DNA from: Paramecium pentaurelia
Taxonomy: Eukaryota; Ciliophora; Oligohymenophorea; Peniculida; Parameciidae
Length of the DNA: 64,000 nt
Reading direction: 5' to 3'
NCBI GenBank assembly: GCA_905183005.1
Contig: CAJJDO010000065.1
Coordinates: forward strand, 62,001 to 126,000
Shown here: piece by piece, positions 1-13,096 of the stretch
How positions within the stretch are numbered: the first letter of the stretch is position 1
Layout of the letters: the number at the start of each line of letters is the position of its first letter
Position numbers and translations under genes: made by a program
Notes under the pieces: model-generated
Databases searched by the model: none
What the model was told of the DNA's origin: nothing
The model's input: only the letters and a program-made list of their open reading frames with translations

Positions 1-592
1 GGATGATTTATCTTCATGTTATCCTGTAATTACAAATGCTTAAATGGGTAAAACTGTAGCAATAGATGGCACACCTTTAGAACCAACTGCTCCAGCAATT
101 CCATGTGGTTTGATTGCTTAAAGTTTATTTAATGATACTTTTGATATATCATATCAAGTTAGTAATGGAACAGTGTATAAAGTTGAAGCGTCAAACTAAG
201 GCATAGCTTGGCCAACTGATTTAGAACTATATTAAAATACAAATATCAGTTAATAATGGTATAATGTTACAGATGAGAGGTTCATGGTTTGGATGAGAGT
301 AGCAGCTATGCCAAATTTTAGAAAACTTTGGGGAGTAATCAATTAAGACCTTCCATAAGGTCTTTATTCAATATATATATCAAATAGTATTTCATAAATA
401 TTAATTTTAGATTATGATTCAACTAATTATGGAGGTAAGAAATATATTGTATTTTCAACAACCAATTAATTTGGAGGAAAAAATGAGTTTTTATCTGTTG
501 CCTATATATGTGTTGGTGTAGCATCATCTTTAGTAACTATTGGATTTTGTTTGAAGAAATTTTTCTCAAGAGCTGGTCCGAAAAAATTCTGA
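1..592 (+). CDS. CDC50/LEM3-family protein, 3' end only
   Basis: Partial gene that enters from the left edge. Frame 2 is open with TAA/TAG as Gln and stops at TGA 590-592. The product carries the family landmarks PCGLIAQS, GIAWPTD, a DERFMVWMR block and NFRKLWG, followed by one C-terminal transmembrane helix (SVAYICVGVASSLVTIGF) and a short basic tail. CDC50 proteins are obligatory subunits of P4-ATPase lipid flippases and escort them out of the ER. The ectodomain C-terminal half and second membrane helix are seen here; the N-terminal helix lies outside the window. No intron is needed in the visible part. Family assignment is firm; which P4-ATPase it serves cannot be told. Confidence 0.85.
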
Positions 593-898
593 ATTAATAT
601 CTAAATTCTATTGTTGAAAATTTAAATAAATAAATTTATAATTATATCAAGTAATTCTTTCTTAGAATTGTCTTTTGTAAGAATTTTTAATGATCTCAAT
701 ATGGGGTTATAAAGAAATTAATATTAAAATAAGAGTTTACAAAATTTATTATTTAAATTAAGTCTCAATAATTGTAAAACTACTTTATAACTTTAATAAA
801 TCTGATATTATTGAATTACTTAAAAAATTTGAAAATTTATATTTTATTTTATAATCATCACTAAGGAACGATTTTGAATATTATAATTATTTTATAAA
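593..898. other. intergenic, A+T-rich
   Basis: About 300 bp of very A+T-rich sequence between two genes on the same strand. I see no open frame or conserved element in it. Confidence 0.5.
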
Positions 899-1432
899 AT
901 GGATGAATATTAAGTATTTTTTAAAGCCAAATGTATAGAATATCAAAAAAACAAAGTTGATATTTCAAGAGAAGAAATGATGATAGAGATATCAGAAATG
1001 TGGGAATAATATAAAAGAGAAAATGATTCAAAAAATATTAATGGAAATGAACAATTATATTTTCAAATTTTTGATTTTCTACTTACAAAACAACAAAAAG
1101 AATATGAAAGACAATAATTGGATTCAATTAACTATCCAGCCTCTTAACCATGTTATTAAAAGAAAAAAAAAATTTAAGCTCCAACTATTCAAATTTCATA
1201 TTGTACAAGTGAACCTAAATTTGTAATTGAAGCTAGAAATCTAGCTATGGAAATACTTAGAGAATTCAAAGTTAACATTATTAAAAGTTAAATACATCAT
1301 TCATCAAAAAATATTTCTGTTGTCTTGTATTAAGAAACAAAAAATATTGAATTATGGTCTTATTTAAGAGATGGACCAATAGATTATACAAAAATATTTA
1401 ATTTAATTTCAAAATATGTTTAAAGATTGTGA
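899..1432 (+). CDS. small protein: HMG-like N-terminus plus Rdx/SelW-like C-terminus
   Basis: Single exon, 177 aa, ATG 899 to TGA 1430-1432. Residues about 1-70 (YQVFFKAK..., then ISEMWEQYK) resemble the helix 1-2 pattern of an HMG box, though weakly. Residues about 97-177 fit the Rdx family (thioredoxin-like selenoprotein W/T fold): a beta strand ending ISYCTSEP, an amphipathic helix ARNLAMEILREF, then a strand IELWSYLRDGP and a last helix. In the family the YC is followed by xC or xSec; here the second redox position is not Cys (CTSE), so a normal CxxC/CxxU centre is absent. Function unknown. The Rdx-like call is moderate, the HMG-like call tentative. Confidence 0.55.
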
Positions 1433-1768
1433 GTTATTATTATATTTTTTTCTCACTTATTTTAAATAGTTAAAATTCTTAAAAAAAACTATTTGATTAT
1501 AATATAAAAGACCAACTTCAAAGTTAATCATTCAAAATAAAAAAAAATAGAGGAGTCTATTTTTATATTTAAATATTCGGTTTATCTCTAAAATTAAATA
1601 AATAAATATTATTTTTATTATCAATTAAAAGTAGAAAAAGTATGAAACTAGAATAAACACTCTTATTTAATCAATTCGCTATTAGAAATTAAATTGTATA
1701 AAATTATTATATATAATATTGTTAAACTATTTAATAAATTGTTTTTGTTTGAATTTGATATTTGTTAC

Positions 1769-2650
1769 TCATAATTTTGGAAATTCAGCTTTTCCTTTTG
1801 TCATTGAAGCTGTAATTGCAGTAGCCATATCATTTGTAAAAAGCATGGCCATATTTGTTCTTGCCATAACATCTAATTAAGAATCTAAATTTTATTCTCT
1901 AGTCACAATGCTTTTAATTGTATAGCATCCTACAGGAGACTTTGAAGCTATGATCTCAGCAAGCTTAAAAATCTCATCATTTAACTAATCATTCTTAACT
2001 ACTTTGCTAACTAAACCCAATGATAAGGCCTCTTAAGCATTAAAAATTCTTCCTGTATATGCCAATTCTCTAAAGAGTGATGTATTAGCATTCTATACAC
2101 CCAATCTTTAAAGTGTTCCTATATCAGCTGCCCTAAAAAATGAATGAATGTTAATTTACATTCCTATATCAATTTCTTTGATTGAGAAATTTGCATCTTC
2201 CGAACAATATCTAATATCAGCAGAAGTAATTAGATCAATACCACCACCCAAACAGTATCCTTATATGCCTACTATTACAGGGACTCTGATTCTAGATAAT
2301 GAAGTCATAGCAAATTGCCAATCCTTGATTAGATCATAGATTCTAATTGATCTTCTTGCTTAATCTAATTCATCTGGAAACTAGGTAATAATAAATTTAA
2401 TTGAGTACTTAGAACATTTATGGAGCTTCTTTGAGATCAAGACCAGCACAGAAATGTTTTCCTCTTCCTGTCAATACTACAACTCTAACATCATCAGTTT
2501 AATTAATAATATCGACGACAGTCTTGAAATCTTGAAAGAGTTGACTTGACATAGCATTGCTAGGATTATTAATAGGATGTACAGTTATTTAGGTCTATTG
2601 ATTTCAAGATGATAAATTTATCCTTTTTTGGTACCCACAAGAGTTTACAT
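1769..2650 (-). CDS. delta(3,5)-delta(2,4)-dienoyl-CoA isomerase (ECH1-like)
   Basis: 267 aa after removal of three introns (2560-2582, 2381-2408, 2133-2159; 23, 28 and 27 nt). Crotonase fold enzyme that rearranges dienoyl-CoA during beta-oxidation of unsaturated fatty acids. Seen: NRPKQLNAM near the N-terminus, oxyanion-hole segment GKHFCAGLDLKEA, and GGGIDL...IKEIDIGMAADIGTLQRL. The three acidic residues known in ECH1 (Asp of GGGxD, Glu of KExD, Asp of AAD) are all present, which separates it from ordinary enoyl-CoA hydratases. The last intron sits exactly in IDIGM|AADIG. The protein ends in PKL, a weak PTS1-like tripeptide, so peroxisomal location is possible. Start ATG 2648-2650 gives a normal-length N-terminus; it lies 109 bp from the divergent ammonium-transporter ATG. 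Confidence 0.85.
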
Positions 2651-2759
2651 ATTATCAAAATAATTATTGAAATTTTATGTTTAAATTTTTATTTGTATTT
2701 ATTTTTGATGATATAAATGAATTTTGAAAATATATATCCCAAAATAAATAAATTAATAT

Positions 2760-4172
2760 ATGAATCATTTACAAGGAGCTTCTAGTACTCCAGTCCCAGC
2801 AAATGTTGATTCTACATGGGTGTTGATTACTTCATTTAGTGCATTATTAACAATTTTGGGATTCGCCTTTATCAGTTCAGGAGCTGTGAGATATAAATCT
2901 GTGCAATCTGCAGTTATCACAGTCTTATTAGGAGCAGTGATCACAATAGTATTTTTCTGGCTTGTAAGAAAATATCAATTTAACAATTGATTAGTTAGGA
3001 TATGGATTTGCATTCGGAGATGATAAAGGAAATAAATTCATTGGTTTTAGTAGATTTGCTGGAGCTGGATTTGGAGTTGATTAATCAAGAGATGATTATA
3101 CAAATTTAAGTAAGCAAATAATAACTAATTATTAATTAGTTTTCTAGAGTGTTGGAGCAATAATAGTGTCATCTTTATTTGGATTGGGAACATTGGAAAG
3201 ATCCAGATTTTTCTCAGTCAGCGTTTGTCTAGCTGTTATTTCAGGTTTCTTATATCCAACTGCATTACATTGGGTTCAACCAAATGGTTGGTTAAATAAA
3301 TTTGGATTTATTGATTTTGCTGGATCTAGCTATATCCACTTATTTGGTGGAGTGACAGCATTAGTTGTTTCTATTTTCTTAAAAGAAAGAAGAGATTAAG
3401 CAGGAAATGTTCATCCAGGTATCTTTCCTCATCATTCCCCAATCAATATTGGTTATGGATCAATAATTTTAAGTATTGCCACACTCATTTTTATTAATGG
3501 TGCAAATTAAGAAGGAAAAACAGATAAATATGAATAAGGATTAATAGCAGTTAATACATTAGTTGCTGCAACATTTTCAGCTTTAACAAGTTTTATAGCT
3601 TAATATTTAAAAACACACAAAACTAGTTTGATTGCTATTGCAAGAGGAAGTGTTGCTGGAATTGTTGCTATTTCAGCAATAGCTAATGATGTTAGAATTT
3701 GGGAATCAGCATTAACTGGTATTTTAGCTGGATTAGTGTATATTGTACTTATACTTGTCATTAAAAGATCTCATGTTGATGATCCTGCTTATACTTTAGC
3801 TACACATTTAGTAATTAATATATAATTAATAAATTTAGGGACCAGGATTATTGGGTACTCTTTTAGTTGGAGTTTTGACAATTAGTAATGGATTTGTAAC
3901 TGGACATGGATTTAAATAATTTGGATTATAACTTGTAGGTGTTTTGGCATTGATTGGTTGGGGATTATTGATAGCTTTATTCGTTATTCCTTTAAAGGGA
4001 ACTGGAGTTTTTAAGATAAATCCCTTTTAAGAATCCTAAGGAATAGATACCAGTTATGGTAATTATTTGTTATAATGATTTTTTAGCTGAAGGAGAAGCT
4101 ATTTAATTTATTGATGAAAAACCAGAACCAGCTCTTTTAAGTAGTACTCCTAAAAGAGGAATCTTCTAATGA
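2760..4172 (+). CDS. ammonium transporter (Amt family)
   Basis: 431 aa, introns 2964-2994, 3110-3139, 3811-3838 and 4059-4086. Integral plasma-membrane-type channel for ammonium/ammonia. Typical Amt features: N-terminal helices, GYGFAFG, DFAGSSYIHLFGG (first pore histidine), and after splicing ATHLGPGLLGTLLVG (second pore histidine). The family hallmark pair of pore histidines is therefore retained. About eleven hydrophobic segments follow the family layout, ending in a short hydrophilic tail. The region between introns 1 and 2 carries the usual GNKFIGF loop. Length fits Amt proteins. Substrate direction and regulation cannot be seen. Confidence 0.9.
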
Positions 4173-4293
4173 TTAATAAATCATTTAATTTTCATACATT
4201 AAAACAAAAAAATTAATATTTACTTAAAATGTAAATAAAGTTTCTTGATCTAAAAGAATGATGAATTACAAAATAAAAAAAATAATTGTAATA

Positions 4294-6526
4294 TCATTTA
4301 CTGACATCCCAAATACTATAATCACTTTTGCCTTCAATTGCTATCATTAAATCATGAGTTTAAATCTCTAAAAATTTGAGGTATCGAGTTTCAGAAGGAG
4401 TTATTCTATATTTATTTTCAAGCTTTAAAGGATAAATAAATAATATTACTTCAAATTATTCATTTAGAATCAAATAATGATCAAACTAAGAACTATGAAG
4501 AAGACAAAGAAATTTCTTCCTTACTTATATTACATCTATCAATTCTAATTCTTTGTCTTCTTTTTCAAACAATATCTAACGTAAATATTTTTTGACATTC
4601 TTAATTTAATTAGATATTATATTACAATTTTATGTGGTTCATATGGTTTATTATCTTTTGAGTTAGTTAAATGAGGTGGCAATTATATCTTTTTTAAATC
4701 GATAATAGTTAATACACCTTACTATGTCATAATCAAAAGTCTATGATTTGAAATTAATTTTGATCTAAGAACTTGATCTTTTCCAGCTACATTTTTTATT
4801 TATTTAAATAATTAAGAATCATGAAATAGATATGTTGTAGATTTCTCAGATGCAATAGTTAATCCATCAGAAAAGTCAACACTTTTAATTATAGATGGTT
4901 TCAATTCTATTTTATATTATTCTAACATTTCTCCTTCATATATTTTTGAACTATCAAAACAAAATCTCCAAACTTTAATAAAATCTGCACAAATTGTTGC
5001 AAATTCCAATTCATTACTATACTTAGAATATTCAACAGTTTATCTTAAATATTTTTCATTAATAAATTTTAATTGTTCAATAGGTTATTAATGCAAATCT
5101 CTAAATTCTGTTAATTATTCTATTTATTTCATATCCTAATACAAAAATAATTTGACTGTAAATCCTAAATCAATATATTTATCATTTAATATTTTTATAT
5201 TTCTACCTGTTGTCAAAAACATTCCTGGAGTCTAACATAATTCAACATCCTTCAATTCTTAATGAGGTTTTAATTAATGTTAATTAACAATAGATAAATC
5301 ACTCTATTCAATCTCAATTGTTATAATATTAAGTGTTCCTTCTTTACCTGCTGTTAAACATACATTCTTTTATATATTTATAATTTTCAATAAAAAGGTA
5401 TGTTATGTATTTACTTAGATAATCCTTTTAAATTCTGTTCCTGTAGAATCATATGGAGCAGTGATCGGAATTTATTATTTTATAATAGATTAAGATTGTT
5501 CAGTCTTCATTGTATGATGTGTGTAATCTAAACTTTTTAATAATTCTAATTTTCTAGATTTGGTTAATTTATTTATTTTCCATCTTGATAACTATTCTAA
5601 ATCATCTTAATCATAATCTGTAGCTAATGTATATATTTATTATTAAGTATTTTGTGTTGTTTAATATTTTGTAAATGATTAAGGAGGTACTTTTAATTAT
5701 AAATTAGGATTGCTTGTGATATCTTTAATTTTAAATGTCTTTGGTAACATATTGATCTTATTTATTTGAAAATGCTCTTCCTTAATTAAGTTTCTTATTC
5801 TTTCCATTTCTTAATGAAATTATTTTAAATATTTATGGACTTAATTAGACATAGGTTCTAATAATATCTTCACATTTTAATGAAATAATTCAACTAATGC
5901 TTATATCTATTATAATGTTATTAAATATTCTTTACTTTCTTTTCATAATGTTCTCTTTCTAAGTCTCCTGTATGTAAACGATATAACAGAATGTTTGCTT
6001 CCTTAGTTGATATTTTAGCATTTAAAGCACTCATTACTGTTTAAACTATCATATGACCAGTTTCTCGATTGCTATTTGTAATTTATGAAACTTACTTTAA
6101 AACTTATGCTGAAAAACAGTCTTCAATTGATTGATTAATAAAATCAACAATCATTTTTTTTGATGATTATAATCCATCAATCATTTAATGTAAATATTTT
6201 TCAATAGAGTCTTCTAATTTTCTTAAAAAATTCATTCTAATTTCATGTCTAATGTTTCCATTATTAGATAGAAAGATTTTAGTTTTATTACCAAGATCAC
6301 TTCCATATAATGCAAAGTCAGGACTGATATTTCAATATAAAATTTACTTTCCTCCTTTTAAAAATGTTTCTGTCTATTACAAAAATGCTGCAGCATCTAC
6401 TATTTTATGATTGCTATGTTCATTAGAGGTTCTGGAACAATCATCACATAGTAATTTGTTGTTACATGAATTATCTACACAAATGAATTTGATATATCTC
6501 AAATGGAAATCACAAATCTATTGCAT
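4294..6526 (-). CDS. B-box zinc-finger protein with WD-like C-terminus
   Basis: 717 aa after three introns (6324-6347, 5907-5935, 4600-4625). The N-terminus has Cys/His spacing of a B-box (C-x2-H, C and C pairs, CDDC, H...H; residues about 5-45), as in TRIM-type proteins, but no RING precedes it. Residues about 70-260 are helical and charged, likely coiled coil. The C-terminal half has repeated beta-rich segments ending in YSIWDVSK, suggesting a divergent WD-like propeller, although no repeat is canonical. Function unknown; scaffold or ubiquitin-related roles are guesses. The start is the first Met before the B-box; the next upstream Met is in another frame. Confidence 0.6.
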
Positions 6527-6762
6527 AATTTTAATAATACAAAAAGTTCATTAAAATATTTCTTAATATTATAATAATGTCAATTTTTTATAAAGATAAC
6601 TATGAACCTATTCAGAGTTAAATCAAAAGGGCACCATTTTAATTACTAATCATTATAAAATAAAAAGGACTGAAAAGATAATTGTCAATTTAGATATTGA
6701 ATGTTTTTTAATTTTTATTAATATTATATTCTTTTACCATTTTTATAAATGAACATTATTTC

Positions 6763-8782
6763 TCAAAGATATTAATTGGGTCTGTCACCTAATTTTTGTA
6801 AATTTTATAGAGCCAATTGTCTTGAAGTTGAGGAGTCTTGATATGGTAATGTGAAAACTATATTTATAATACAAAATATACATAGTCCATTTGTCAAATT
6901 GATTTTCAACAATTAAGTCATAATTTTGGGTTTTTAATCATTCAAATTTTGTTCAACTTCATATTAATGAATAGCATAAAAATATCCATAAGATATTGCT
7001 CCCTAAGGATCTTAAACTGGAGAAAATATTTCAAAACCTACAGTTCTTCTTCTATAGGGAGTAAATATTTATTCAGGAGGTTCCAATGAGAATAATTCAT
7101 TTTATTAAATTACAGCATTTGCCCAATCAAATGAATAAATTTCTCTTTATTCAGTATTTTTAAATTTTAAGCATTCTCCAGATAGAATTAATTGATTTGT
7201 TCCATAATAAGGACAACTAAAAACTGGGGAAGCTAAAACTGATCTATGATATGCTTCCTCTCCAGCATATGAAATTGTGAAATCTTATCTTTAAGCTCCC
7301 AAAAATTTTTCATCCTTGCAGATAAATATCTATCCTGAATTTTATTATTAACATCTATGGTTAGGTAAACCATCTGGATCTTTAGTTACTCCACCAAAGA
7401 ATACAATTAACTTATCAAATTATTAATGTGAAATAGTAAAGAAACTACCATCAAATCTTTCAATCAAGTTATGTTTCATTTGTTCCCACTTTCTATTATA
7501 TGTAGTATTTTTTAAAACATATTGACTATTCAATAATTAACATTTAATTTAATTGTCATGGTTTTTCAATTATTTCTATCCATAAAAAACATAAAGATTT
7601 CTAAATTTTATCATAATTAATATACCCTTTATAACTTGTACCCATAAAATTATATCCTTCTACAGGAAAATCAGGTAATTATGTAATTAGTGCATCTTCT
7701 TCAATTTTTTAAAATGGGTTTTTTGGAAATGTTATCTACAAACACTAGTTAGATTGAGTGAATCTTTCTGCCTTTTGTCCACCAATAACATAAATAACAT
7801 TCTAATTTTGATCAGACTCTCCTTTAATATATAAAGCCTGTTCTAATTGAATATAAGGTTAGCCTTTGAATGTGAGTGGATACTCATACCATATACCATA
7901 TTGGACTAAATAAACAATTAACTAATAATTAATTCTGAATGATTACAATCGAATAGATTTAGTTATTAGTATAGATCTTTTTTAAAGCAAATACATAATC
8001 ATCACTAAGTGATTATTTTCCTAAAGAGATTAATTTTAAAGATTGAGTTAGAGCTTATTTAAATTTTTGCTTATGTTCTGCAACTTTGTCTTATAAGGCT
8101 ATAAAAGAGAGGTTTTGACTCTTTTTGAATACCTTATAGAGTTTACTGAATAAAAGTTATTGTAATTTGACAATGGTTTAACTTATTTCATCGAGTATTC
8201 TTCTTTGATCATCATTTTAATGTTCTTTGTTTATTTACTTTTATCTTCTAGACACACCTAATATTGGAACTGAACCTGGTAATTGATATCTTTGAGGTAC
8301 TAACTTTATTTTATTTTTCAAGGAAGAAGACAACTTATTGTTAACTTTTGTTTCAATAAGGTAAGTATTTTTGCCTGGCTAATAGATCAATTATTATTCA
8401 TTTAATTAGAGATGCGAATTCTTCTATTTGAATTGTCTTAATTCTTCTAACACATGATAGAATGTATAATCTACTCCATAATCCTTAAAATTTGTGTATC
8501 TCCTGCATCCTGGACAAGCAAACCCACTATTAATATAAAATTTCATTACGTGGGTTCAACTTTATTTTGCATATTTTTGAAATGCTCCATCCAGGCTTCT
8601 AAATCGAAAATACAGTGAACATAGCTGATAGGAGAATGTCTAATAGGAATTGTTACAGGAAGCTTTGAAAATTGGCATATTGTTGTGAGGACTATTTCTT
8701 CACTGCCTATTTTATCTTATAGAAGTCTTTGAAAGGAAAGACTTACATTAAAAGACTTCAGATGTTCTTCGTATAATTGCAT
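6763..8782 (-). CDS. SP-RING/MIZ-like zinc finger plus kelch repeats
   Basis: 640 aa after introns 8527-8549, 7922-7946, 7601-7625 and 6858-6881. Residues about 30-120 look like a MIZ/SP-RING: PVTIPIRHSP, HCIFDLEAWM, then ACPGC after the first intron. The canonical C-x-H-x2-C-F-D set is degenerate, so zinc binding and SUMO-ligase activity are uncertain. A helical, charged linker follows. The C-terminal half holds kelch-type blades (IYVIGGQ, NLYVFYGQ, LIVFFGG). SP-RING proteins of the PIAS/Siz group act in SUMO transfer; kelch blades bind partner proteins. The combination is unusual and assignment rests on eye alone. Stop TGA 6763-6765 leaves about 240 bp to the next gene on the same strand. 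Confidence 0.55.
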
Positions 8783-9416
8783 ATCTATTAATTTAGATAT
8801 TTATATTTTTAAGTCAAATATGAATAATTGCTATATTAACATAAAAAAATGCTTATAGTAACGAGATTATTACTCCAAAAATTAATAGAAAATCAAAATA
8901 ACCTTAATGATATTTAAAGAAAATTATTCTGGAAATAAATTTTAAGCTTTATAAATATGATCTTTAATTCTATTATTCTAATTTTGTGAGTTAATGATTC
9001 TAAAAAATGAGATTTAGGGTAAATAAAAATATATAGAGGAATTAGATTGATATATATTTTGAGGGAATAAATAACATCACACTTATCTCTATTAGAATTG
9101 AAATATTTAATTTAATCATATAAAACAATTATATATTTTTTTATATGATTTATATAAATAATTTGCATGAAATATATTTTGAAAATCATAAAAAAAGTTT
9201 AATTTGAAGATGAACAATTTAAATTATTTTGATTTATGGAACATTGATAATTTGTTAATGGATTTTCAGAATTAAAATTGAATAAAATTATTAAATATAT
9301 ATATATATTTATATTGATATGTAGAAATAGACACCTTTATAATCTGACCCAGATTCTTTAGTGTACTTTATTATTGAGTTTAATATAGTGATGCATATGA
9401 GTAATTACAATGCAAA
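8783..9416. other. divergent intergenic region, A+T-rich
   Basis: About 630 bp between the starts of two divergent genes. Several runs of T and an (AT)n stretch near 9296-9310. No coding frame that I trust; it presumably holds both promoters. Confidence 0.5.
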
Positions 9417-12091
9417 ATGTCACATCATAATTATGATGTAGTAGATCAAATTGGATAGATATGTTAAAGTGTTATGTGGGGAGATAAGAACAATGACACA
9501 TTTTTTGAGTAAGCATTCTATTTAAAAATTAATCTAGTTACTTTTGTGATCAAAAGACAATGTCATTATACTTAGATTTAGTGCATACTGGATAAAGGGA
9601 AGTTGTAGTGGCAGTAATTAAAGCAATTACGATGCTATTACAAAATATATAAAGACCAGTTTGCATAAATTACATATTAAGTCATAGTGCATTGAATGGC
9701 ATAATCACAGCAGATTATAATTTTAGAGATGATGAAATCATAGCTTATTACATAAATTTATTAAAATGTGTTTCAATTAGGATTGATGAACAGAGTTTAT
9801 AATTGTTTTATAATTTGGTATGTAATTCCAATCTCCATAGAAATTTAGCACATTTCCAATGTTAATGAAGGCCATCTGTTTTTACAAGCATAAAGAAAAT
9901 TTAATAAGAACAAGTGTGAGAAATATAGTTTTAGGAATTACTAAAATAAACATACCATAATTGCGTAGATATGTGAGTTCTTTTCCATTCACATTGTTTT
10001 ATGTTCAATTTAGTTGTTATATGAGAGATGCTCTATTTTATATTGGAGGTTTAATTTAAGAAGGAAGACAAGAATCACATAAAATAATAAAATTATTATT
10101 GGATGACTAATTAGATATTTTATACTTTTTGGAAGATCTCTTAAAAACTAATGTAGATGCTTTGCCAATAATTGTTAATTCAATAATGGTATATGGATTT
10201 ATTCCAACTATAATAATGGGAGTTATTAAGAGTGGCTAATAATCTATAAAATAAAATTAATAACCATAAAGATAATCAATGAATTATTAATAATCTCAAA
10301 AATATTAACATAATCGTGGATAATCATTAGGTAATTTTACATTTACTAATATATTTTCATCATCCTAATAAACAAATAATTAATAATAATAATAGATAAT
10401 TGATATTAAGTTTTGTCTATTTATTTTAATTCAAATATACAAAAGTTTTAGTTTCACTTAATTTCTGGATTTATTAACATTATTTATATTAGGAAAGGAT
10501 CCTGAAATTGTTGATTTTATAACTGATTTAAGTAAGATGTTAATTAATATTAGATTCTAATTCAAAATTAAATTCATATGAAAAGGATGTTAGTATGAGT
10601 GAGACATGGATAATAAAAGAGAAAACATTCATTCAAGCATATTCTTAATTCATATATAAAGATTGTGAAATAAGTGGTGATATCAATATAAATGATAAAG
10701 ATGAATTATTAAAGGGAGTTTCATCATATGAAACATAATCAATAAAAAGAGAATGTATAATTATATGATTATATTAAAAAGTAAATTGTGAACACTTTAA
10801 ACCATTAATAAATGATTCTAAAAGATATGAAGATTTACTTAGTATTACTGATATGTGTGATATAACAATAGTAAAATCATAAAATAAAAGTAAAACATCA
10901 GCTTTGAGTTTTTTGGAAAGAAATGATAAAAATAAAGTAAATGGAAATACAAATAACAATAAAACACCATTTTATGCTTTAATGAAACATTTAGAAAGTA
11001 ATGATGATACTGTTGTATTTATGGTCTTATTATTCATTAAAACATTTAGACATTAAAAGAATATATCTCATTCTATTTTAGAATAAGTTGGTATGATCAC
11101 TCCTGATAAAAACATGGAATTGTATAAAAATTGTTCAGAAACTTCATTTTTTATGCAAGATAAATTATTAGGTATTTTAGAAACAGGATTACCACCTTAT
11201 AGATTAGGAACATATATATTATCAATTTAAATGTTAATTGACTTTTGTAGAACAGATCTTGAGAGTTATGATTTACGTTACAAAGATAAATTTAAAAATA
11301 TTGTATTGACTCATATTCAAAAAATTAATGAATATATTAATAATCCATTAGAAGCTCATTATGTTATTGAATTCTTCTATACAGAATATAAAGTCTTAAA
11401 GTAATAAAAAATTTATATCATTTATAGCAAGACATCCATATCAATATGGCCATAAACACATATATAATTATTGTATGAAATGACTCCAAAAGGTGTTTGT
11501 TAAATTGATATCAAACATAATGAAAGTATTTATTTTATGGAACCTGCAAATCAATAAGACAAAGTTAGAAAAGATATGATGATTTTATTGATATTGAAAT
11601 ATACAGCATCAGTTCTAATTGGATTTGAAGAACAAGAATAAAAAATACTTGACAATCCCAAACCATTTGGGGATGGTCCTAATTTGAAATATGTTTCAGG
11701 AAATGTCTATAATTTGTAAGAAGAACCATATTGTTAATTTATTTAACATATATGCAAATATCAAAACATTGATTGTTGCATTTTAGAGGATTCTTATAAT
11801 TTAGTAGTCATGGATCTGACATAAGGGTAGAGTGCAGCTAAGTGTATAGTTTCACATAATTTGAAATATACAGATGAAATGGTAGAGAGACTTAATTTAA
11901 AAATGCTTCATGTTACATATAGATTTGAGAATTAGAATAATGTGTTTGATTTAGAATTCCAGAACAAACAGTGTTGTTAAGCAGCAAAAAAAATGACAGA
12001 ATAAAAGAAAGTAGCTTTAAGAAAAGAGGAAGTGGATACTGTAACAACATATTTATAGGCACTCAAAAATACGTTGAATTATAATAAATGA
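9417..12091 (+). CDS. CLEC16A/Gop-1 family protein (FPL domain)
   Basis: 848 aa, five introns (9509-9537, 9818-9840, 10532-10553, 10755-10781, 11401-11427). The N-terminal 230 residues match the FPL domain: MWGDKNNDTFFDYFC, then TMSLYLDLVHTG, a DDEIIAYYINLLK segment, RTSVRNIVLGI and LDDQLDILYFLEDLL. CLEC16A proteins act at endosomes/lysosomes in trafficking, autophagy and mitophagy. A Gln/Asn-rich low-complexity insert lies at about residues 260-320, and the rest is helical with weaker similarity. The first intron joins FFD to YFC and restores the family sequence. The last intron is 27 nt, in frame and free of TGA, so its removal rests on its splice-site pattern only. Confidence 0.8.
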
Positions 12092-12292
12092 TAATTTTTA
12101 AATCAAATTATGATCTCTTTATTATTTCCAAAGAATAGTTTAAATTGATAAACTGATTTCTATATTTTTATACATATATTGATTTATAATATACTGAATA
12201 TGAGAGACTTCTTTAAATCTATTCTAATTTAATAATAATAATAATATATATAAAATATTTCATTATTAAGTAAAATTATTAATTTATAAAAA

Positions 12293-13003
12293 TCAATTAT
12301 TAAATATATTTTACATAAGATTCCATCTAATTACTACTTATTCCCAATATGGAATCTATTTATCTGCCATTATTTTATTTAAATGTGTTAAAAATTGCTT
12401 ATCTGATATCATATTCTTCTTGTCTTATTTGTTCTATTCCTCTTATTGTAAATCTAAATCTAAATCTATATATATATCCCTAAATGTTCCATTAGTCTAT
12501 GCATCATTATTAACAACTACTATTTATGGTTACTCTTCATCTGATAGATCATTTATTTGATCCCAAAATAAGCATTTTATCTCAAAAAATAAACATTCAA
12601 ATTTAGATTATTTTTATAAATCTCTCAAATTTTTTTCCAAATCATCCTATTGCAATGCACATTGAATCATATTTAATAATAAATTTAGATTCTTTACACT
12701 TGTATAATAGGAATTATTTCTAGAAGCCAATTATATTACAGAGACTACATTTTCTACTTTCAATTTCTATATTATTGCTTCATTTTTGCTTTATCCCAAA
12801 TGATCATTAACTATTAATAAACATTCGACAAATATCTCCAATATTTCTTACTCTATTATTTCCTAAGATTTTCCCATTCTCTATGCCACTAAACTTACAT
12901 TCCCTCTATTTTCAAGGAGTGTATGCCAGAGTTCTCTCTTTTCATATAAGGTTAATTAATGTCTATAAGGTTCTTCTTCTCTCTCTCTTTTACAGATATA
13001 CAT
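12293..13003 (-). CDS. unknown protein, 236 aa
   Basis: Single open frame, ATG 13001-13003 to TGA 12293-12295, without an evident intron. Mostly alpha-helical, charged and Gln-rich (LEKNLRDLQKQS type segments), with an acidic run of alternating Asp and Leu near residue 190. No family recognised. It starts 93 bp from the divergent EF-hand gene, so the two may share a promoter. Confidence 0.55.
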
Positions 13004-13096
13004 AAATATTTTAATTGCAAAATAACATCATGATTCCTAGAAATACTTTAATAAAAAATCATTTTTATTTTTAATCGTTATAAATTTGAAATTTCA

